From NCBI GenBank assembly GCA_009782015.1, contig WQUP01000161.1, positions 1 through 10,942 of the forward strand: a DNA stretch of 10,942 bases. Reading direction: 5' to 3'. The notes under the pieces were generated by a model that did no database searches, was not told the origin of the DNA, and saw nothing but the letters and a program-made list of their open reading frames with translations. Every line of letters starts with the position of its first letter. Position 1 is the stretch's first letter. Both the position numbers and the translations under genes were made by a program. The DNA is from Endomicrobiia bacterium. GTDB taxonomy: Bacteria > Elusimicrobiota > Endomicrobiia > Endomicrobiales > Endomicrobiaceae. Of this stretch, positions 7,721 to 10,942 are shown in pieces.

Positions 7721-8812
7721 ATGAAACTCGGTATCGTGGGAATGCCTAATGTCGGAAAGTCTACTCTGTTTAACGCAATAACCAAAGCCGGAGCGGAAGT
7801 TGCGAATTATCCGTTTTGCACTATTGATCCGAATGTCGGCGTGGTTGCCGTTCCAGACAAGAGGCTGGATTTTCTTGAAAAGCTTTACAAGTCAAAGAAA
7901 AAAGTTCCTGCTGCTGTGGAGTTTGTGGATATTGCAGGACTTGTGAAAGGGGCTTCAAAAGGAGAAGGGCTTGGCAACCAGTTTCTTGCGCACATAAGAG
8001 AAACTGCGGCGATTGTGCACGTGGTGAGATGCTTTGACGGCGGAGATATAACGCATGTCATGGGCTCTGTCGATCCTTTGAGGGATATTGAAATAATAGA
8101 AACCGAGCTTATACTTGCCGATATGGAAGCCGTTGCCAAAAAGCTGGAAAGAGTCGGAAAAAATATGCGCTTAAACGATAAAAAAATTCTTGCAGAAAGA
8201 GATTTGACCGAGAAAGTGAAAAAGCATCTTGAGGCCGGGTTTCCGGCAAGAACTCTGAGTATGGATGACGAAGAAAAAAACATGGTCAAAGATTTGTTTC
8301 TCATAACGGCAAAACCGGTTTTATATGCGTGCAACGTTTCGGAAAATGATCTGCCGTCAATGGAAAATAAGTTTACCGAAATAGTCGCAAAGAGGGCGAA
8401 AGAAGAAGGCGCGCTTGCCATTCCTATATGCGCAAAAATAGAGGCCGAACTTTCGGAACTCTCCGCCGAAGATCAAGAAACATTTTTGAAGGATCTCGGC
8501 CTTGCCGAGCCCGGCCTTAACCGCCTCATAAGAGCGGGATACAATCTGCTCGGGCTTGCCACTTTTCTTACTGCCGGCGAAAGCGAAACGCGCGCTTGGA
8601 CCATAAAAAAAGGTTTTCTCGCGCCTCAGGCCGCCGGCGTCATACACTCGGATTTCGAGAGAGGATTTATACGCGCGGAAGTGATGAGTTTTGACGACCT
8701 GTTCAGGCTCGGCAGCGAAAAGGCCGTAAAAGACGCCGGGCTTTTAAGGAGCGAGGGGAAAGAATATTTGGTTAAAGACGGCGACATAATAGAGTTCAAG
8801 TTTAACGTGTGA
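7721..8812 (+). CDS. ychF: Redox-regulated Obg-like ATPase YchF
   Basis: A 363-residue cytosolic P-loop NTPase of the Obg/HflX class, the same length as the E. coli protein. The G1 motif is G7-M-P-N-V-G-K13-S-T15. The NYPFCTIDPN segment after it is the switch I region typical of the family. G3 is D70-I-A-G73, followed by LVKGASKGEGLGNQFL. The G4 position reads N205-V-S-E208, the NxxE form that gives YchF preference for ATP over GTP. A helical coiled-coil arm spans about residues 130-200. A C-terminal TGS domain ends in KDGDIIEFKFNV. YchF proteins associate with ribosomes and are linked to translation and oxidative stress responses. It is the first gene of a tight four-gene run and the stop is seven bases before the next start. 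Identification is very secure. Confidence 0.97.
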   Translation: MKLGIVGMPNVGKSTLFNAITKAGAEVANYPFCTIDPNVGVVAVPDKRLDFLEKLYKSKKKVPAAVEFVDIAGLVKGASKGEGLGNQFLAHIRETAAIVHVVRCFDGGDITHVMGSVDPLRDIEIIETELILADMEAVAKKLERVGKNMRLNDKKILAERDLTEKVKKHLEAGFPARTLSMDDEEKNMVKDLFLITAKPVLYACNVSENDLPSMENKFTEIVAKRAKEEGALAIPICAKIEAELSELSAEDQETFLKDLGLAEPGLNRLIRAGYNLLGLATFLTAGESETRAWTIKKGFLAPQAAGVIHSDFERGFIRAEVMSFDDLFRLGSEKAVKDAGLLRSEGKEYLVKDGDIIEFKFNV

Positions 8813-8819
8813 GATAAAA

Positions 8820-9365
8820 ATGAAAAGCCTTGATGAAATAATATCAAACCGCAGAAGCGTCAGAAGCTATAAAAGCGATCCGGTAGAAAAAGAAAAAATC
8901 CTCCAAATACTTGAAGCCGCGCGCCTTGCGCCGTCGGCATGTAACGCTCAGCCCTGGAAATTTATAGTTGCGCATACCCCGGAAATAAAAAATGCGGTGT
9001 TTAAAGAAGGCTTGAACAATCTTGTGATACCAAATAAATGGGCCGGCGAAGCGCCGGTGATAATAGCCGTGTGCAGCCAAAAAAAGTTTTTGGTGCATAC
9101 CGTTGCCGAAAAGATACAGGACGTTGACTACCATCTCATAGATTTGGGCATAGCCTGCGAGCATCTTGTTTTAAAAGCCGAAGAGCTCGGGCTTGGCACG
9201 TGCTTTATAGGCTGGTTTAAGGGGAAAGAGATACAAAAAGTTTTGTCTCTTCCAAGCTCGATGAAAATAGAATGCCTGATAGTTCTCGGTTATCCGAAGG
9301 ACGAAAGCGAAAACGGCGACCGTGCTCCGAGAAAGACGCTCGAAGAGATTTCCGAATTCAAATAG
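8820..9365 (+). CDS. Nitroreductase-family FMN-dependent oxidoreductase
   Basis: A 181-residue protein of the small nitroreductase subgroup. FMN-binding features are visible: R11-R12-S-V-R15-S-Y at the N-terminus, P38-S-A-C-N-A-Q-P-W46, and in the C-terminal half IACEHLVLKAEELGLG followed by TCFIGWF, then VLGYP (155-159). A basic patch (R168, R171, K172) near the end resembles the usual C-terminal phosphate contact. Members act as FMN homodimers and reduce nitro compounds, quinones or related acceptors with NAD(P)H; the physiological substrate here cannot be told. The ATG comes only seven bases after the ychF stop and the preceding sequence (gagataaaa) has just a weak Shine-Dalgarno match, so translational coupling to ychF is likely. 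Confidence 0.93.
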   Translation: MKSLDEIISNRRSVRSYKSDPVEKEKILQILEAARLAPSACNAQPWKFIVAHTPEIKNAVFKEGLNNLVIPNKWAGEAPVIIAVCSQKKFLVHTVAEKIQDVDYHLIDLGIACEHLVLKAEELGLGTCFIGWFKGKEIQKVLSLPSSMKIECLIVLGYPKDESENGDRAPRKTLEEISEFK

Positions 9366-9367
9366 GG
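9364..9367 (+). promoter_or_regulatory. Shine-Dalgarno AGGG overlapping the nitroreductase stop; sets the GNAT start
   Basis: AGGG overlaps the TAG stop of the nitroreductase gene and ends six bases before the ATG at 9374. It favours that ATG over the in-frame ATG at 9272, which would overlap the nitroreductase gene by 94 bases and add 34 basic, low-complexity residues. Confidence 0.6.
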
Positions 9368-9373
9368 TACAAA

Positions 9374-9868
9374 ATGGAAATAATACCCGTCTCAGATGAA
9401 AAGCTTATAGAGATAACCGCAAAGCTCGCGGACGAAATTTGGCGCGAGCATTACTCTCCGATGCTTCCCGCCGGGCAGGTGGATTATATGCTGAAGAATT
9501 TGCAGTCTGCCGCCGCAATCGAAAAACAAATCTCGGAACAAAATTATATGTATTTTCTTGTAAAAAGCGAGCGGAGCTCGTTTGAAGGTTACTTTGCCGT
9601 TGTGCCGGAAGAAAAAGATATGTTTTTGAGCAAACTTTACGTGCGCAAAGAAAGCCGCGGAGGCGGTTATGCCCGCCAAGCCGTAAATTTTGTCAGGGAA
9701 CTCGCAAAAAGCATGCATCTCAAGCGCGTTACGCTGACGGTCAGCAGAGAAAATACGGGCTCGATAGAAGCTTATAAGAAGATGAACTTTCAAATTTTAT
9801 GCGAAGTAAATAAAGACATCGGCGGCGGATTTTTTATGAACGACTATAAAATGGGGCTTGAGGTATAA
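9374..9868 (+). CDS. GNAT-family N-acetyltransferase
   Basis: 164 residues from the preferred ATG. The GNAT core is recognisable. Motif A is the strand LSKLYV (86-90) followed by R95-G-G-G98-Y-A100, the acetyl-CoA pyrophosphate loop (Q/R-x-x-G-x-G/A), and the helix RQAVNFVREL. Motif B is LTVSRENTGSIEAYKKMNF (121-139), with N127 and the AYKKMNF ending typical of the family. The N-terminal half (EIWREHYSPML, then a helix to residue 55) resembles GNATs that act on small molecules or protein N-termini. The substrate cannot be deduced. The gene starts eight bases after the nitroreductase stop and ends directly at the start of the next gene, so it belongs to the same operon. Confidence 0.9.
   Translation: MEIIPVSDEKLIEITAKLADEIWREHYSPMLPAGQVDYMLKNLQSAAAIEKQISEQNYMYFLVKSERSSFEGYFAVVPEEKDMFLSKLYVRKESRGGGYARQAVNFVRELAKSMHLKRVTLTVSRENTGSIEAYKKMNFQILCEVNKDIGGGFFMNDYKMGLEV
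9860..9863 (+). promoter_or_regulatory. Ribosome binding site of the terC-type gene, inside the GNAT gene
   Basis: GAGG ends five bases before the ATG at 9869 and lies within the last codons of the acetyltransferase gene. The TAA stop and the ATG are directly adjacent, an arrangement typical of translational coupling. Confidence 0.6.
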
Positions 9869-10798
9869 ATGGATATGCATCTTATAATGTGGGCGGCATT
9901 TTGGGTCATAGTGATTGTTGCGCTATTTGTGGACCTGGTAATTTTGAATAAACACCGCGGCGACGTGACGATTAAGGAATCGGCTGTAATGGTGTGTTCG
10001 TGGGTCGGGCTTGCGCTCGCTTTCGGCGGAGCCGTGTATTTTGCTTTCGGGCATGAAATGGCGGCGGAGTACATAACGGGATATGTTGTCGAGTATTCGC
10101 TGTCAGTTGACAACATGTTTGTGTTCATGATGATATTTTCGTATTTCGCGATACCTAAAAATCATCAGCCTAAAGTGTTGATTTACGGAATACTCGGAGC
10201 CGTGATACTGAGGTTTGTGTTTATATTTGCCGGAATAAAGCTCATAAACGCTTTTGAATGGATAATGTATGTTTTCGGCGCGGTTTTGATATTTACCGCC
10301 GTAAAGATGTTTTTTCAGAAGGAGAGCGAAATTAATCCCGAAAAAAACGCGGCGTACAGAATTTTAAAAAAATTCCTGCCTTTTAAACCCGACGCGTCAA
10401 CGGATAAATTTTTTGTAAGGGAGAACGGAGTTCTCTTTTTTACTCCGATGCTTGCCGCCGTGGCGGTGGTTGAGCTGAGCGACATTATTTTTGCGGTAGA
10501 TTCGATTCCTGCGGTGCTTTCTATTTCCAGAGATACTTTCATAGTTTATACGTCAAACATATTTGCGATAATAGGCCTGAGATCTCTCTATTTTCTGCTT
10601 TCAAACCTCGCTTCAAAATTTTCGTTTCTGCAGTACGGCGTTGCCGCCATACTCTTTTTTGTCGGCGTCAAAATGCTCGTTTCGCATTTCTTTCACATAC
10701 CCACTCTCGCTTCGCTTGCTGTAATAGCCGGAGTGTTGGCCGTATCGATACTCGTTTCGCTGGTTTACGACAAAAAATATCCTAAGGCGAAATCGTAA
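9869..10798 (+). CDS. TerC/Alx-family integral membrane protein, likely metal (manganese) exporter
   Basis: 309 residues with about nine hydrophobic segments, near the usual length for Alx/TerC proteins. The two signature motifs are present: E75-Y-S-L-S-V-D81-N82-M-F-V-F in the third helix, and E202-L-S-D205-I-I-F-A-V-D211-S-I-P-A in the second half. Their acidic residues are thought to line the cation path. A charged loop (about 150-190) separates the two halves. E. coli Alx and related TerC proteins are linked to manganese export and pH response, and some may help metallate exported enzymes. The older name tellurite resistance protein C is not supported here, since no other ter genes are nearby. 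It is the last gene of the operon. Family is secure; the ion is inferred from relatives. Confidence 0.94.
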   Translation: MDMHLIMWAAFWVIVIVALFVDLVILNKHRGDVTIKESAVMVCSWVGLALAFGGAVYFAFGHEMAAEYITGYVVEYSLSVDNMFVFMMIFSYFAIPKNHQPKVLIYGILGAVILRFVFIFAGIKLINAFEWIMYVFGAVLIFTAVKMFFQKESEINPEKNAAYRILKKFLPFKPDASTDKFFVRENGVLFFTPMLAAVAVVELSDIIFAVDSIPAVLSISRDTFIVYTSNIFAIIGLRSLYFLLSNLASKFSFLQYGVAAILFFVGVKMLVSHFFHIPTLASLAVIAGVLAVSILVSLVYDKKYPKAKS

Positions 10799-10831
10799 AC
10801 ACAGCTTTAAAACCTTTTACATTTTACTTTT

Positions 10832-10849
10832 GGGTTTCTCTAAAAACCC
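10832..10849 (+). terminator. Short hairpin after the terC-type gene, possible terminator
   Basis: GGGTTT (10832-10837) pairs with AAACCC (10844-10849) around a six-base loop, 33 bases after the stop codon. The downstream sequence (ctgtttg) is only weakly T-rich, so termination would be inefficient. On the minus strand the run after the hairpin (aaaagtaaaa) is no better. Confidence 0.35.
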
Positions 10850-10853
10850 CTGT

Positions 10854-10938
10854 TTGTCATTCCGGAAGGCAGTAGTCCTAAAGCTTGATCGACGACAAAA
10901 AACTGCAGATCCCGGACAGAGACACTCCGGGATGACAA
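10854..10938. repeat. Imperfect palindromic intergenic element with TTGTCAT ends
   Basis: Outer arms 10854-10866 (TTGTCATTCCGGA) and 10926-10938 (TCCGGGATGACAA) are inverted repeats matching at 12 of 13 positions, the exception being a G-U pair in RNA. An inner perfect 8-bp inverted repeat, 10909-10916 (ATCCCGGA) with 10926-10933 (TCCGGGAT), shares the right arm, so two alternative folds exist. Elements of about 80-100 bp with TGTCAT...ATGACA ends and CCGGGAT cores occur as dispersed intergenic repeats in several bacterial genomes. No open frame or transposase is present. Only one copy is visible here, so repeat status is inferred. Confidence 0.6.
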
Positions 10939-10942
10939 GATT

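Noticed and set aside
7885..8421. Minus-strand open frame of 178 codons opposite ychF
   Set aside because: It is antisense to a fully conserved ychF, is Ser/Phe-rich low-complexity sequence, and shows no recognisable domain. It is a shadow of the real gene.
9272..9373. An in-frame upstream ATG that would lengthen the acetyltransferase by 34 residues
   Set aside because: The extension lies inside the nitroreductase gene, is a basic out-of-frame reading of it, and does not resemble a GNAT N-terminus. The ATG at 9374 has its own AGGG site.
9869..10798. Tellurite resistance locus, suggested by the TerC family name
   Set aside because: No terA, terB, terD, terE or terZ-like gene is nearby. The motifs fit the general Alx/TerC metal transporter family.
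10799..10942. Possible tRNA or small RNA gene in the 3' non-coding stretch
   Set aside because: No cloverleaf, TTCGA-type T loop or CCA end was found. The pairing is better explained by the short hairpin and the palindromic element.

Overview
The window is a bacterial chromosome segment with everything on the + strand. It has moderate, slightly AT-rich composition, dense coding, and genes packed head to tail. The unusual 2532-residue multidomain protein with an N-terminal export signal recalls the very long modular proteins of Elusimicrobiota (Endomicrobium/Elusimicrobium) and Omnitrophota. That assignment is an impression from gene style, not a demonstrated placement.

Positions 4-7602 are one uninterrupted gene, about 70% of the window. 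From the N-terminus its product shows: an export signal; a TraB/ChaN-like region with paired histidine motifs; a compact membrane block carrying all three motifs of the CPBP (CAAX-type) intramembrane protease family; about 950 residues without a clear family; a phosphohistidine swivelling domain of the PEP-synthase/PPDK type; a helical linker; and a C-terminal PPDK_N-type ATP-binding domain. The His domain precedes the ATP domain and no PEP/pyruvate TIM barrel is present. This matches the order in glucan/water dikinases rather than PEP synthase or PPDK. It is the most novel object in the window.

Positions 7603-7720 are a short intergenic gap. It holds a strong 19-bp AT-rich hairpin (probable terminator of the giant gene), a possible -10 box and a good Shine-Dalgarno site for the next gene.

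Positions 7721-10798 look like one compact four-gene transcription unit: ychF (Obg-like ATPase), a small FMN nitroreductase, a GNAT acetyltransferase and a TerC/Alx-type membrane transporter. The gaps are 7, 8 and 0 bases, so translation is probably coupled. The genes are housekeeping or stress-related and do not obviously form one pathway. A link between the TerC-type protein and metal or redox stress is only a family-level inference.

Positions 10799-10942 are non-coding. They hold a small hairpin and an approximately 85-bp imperfect palindromic element with TTGTCAT-type ends that looks like a dispersed intergenic repeat. No rRNA, tRNA, CRISPR array, transposase or phage gene was seen.
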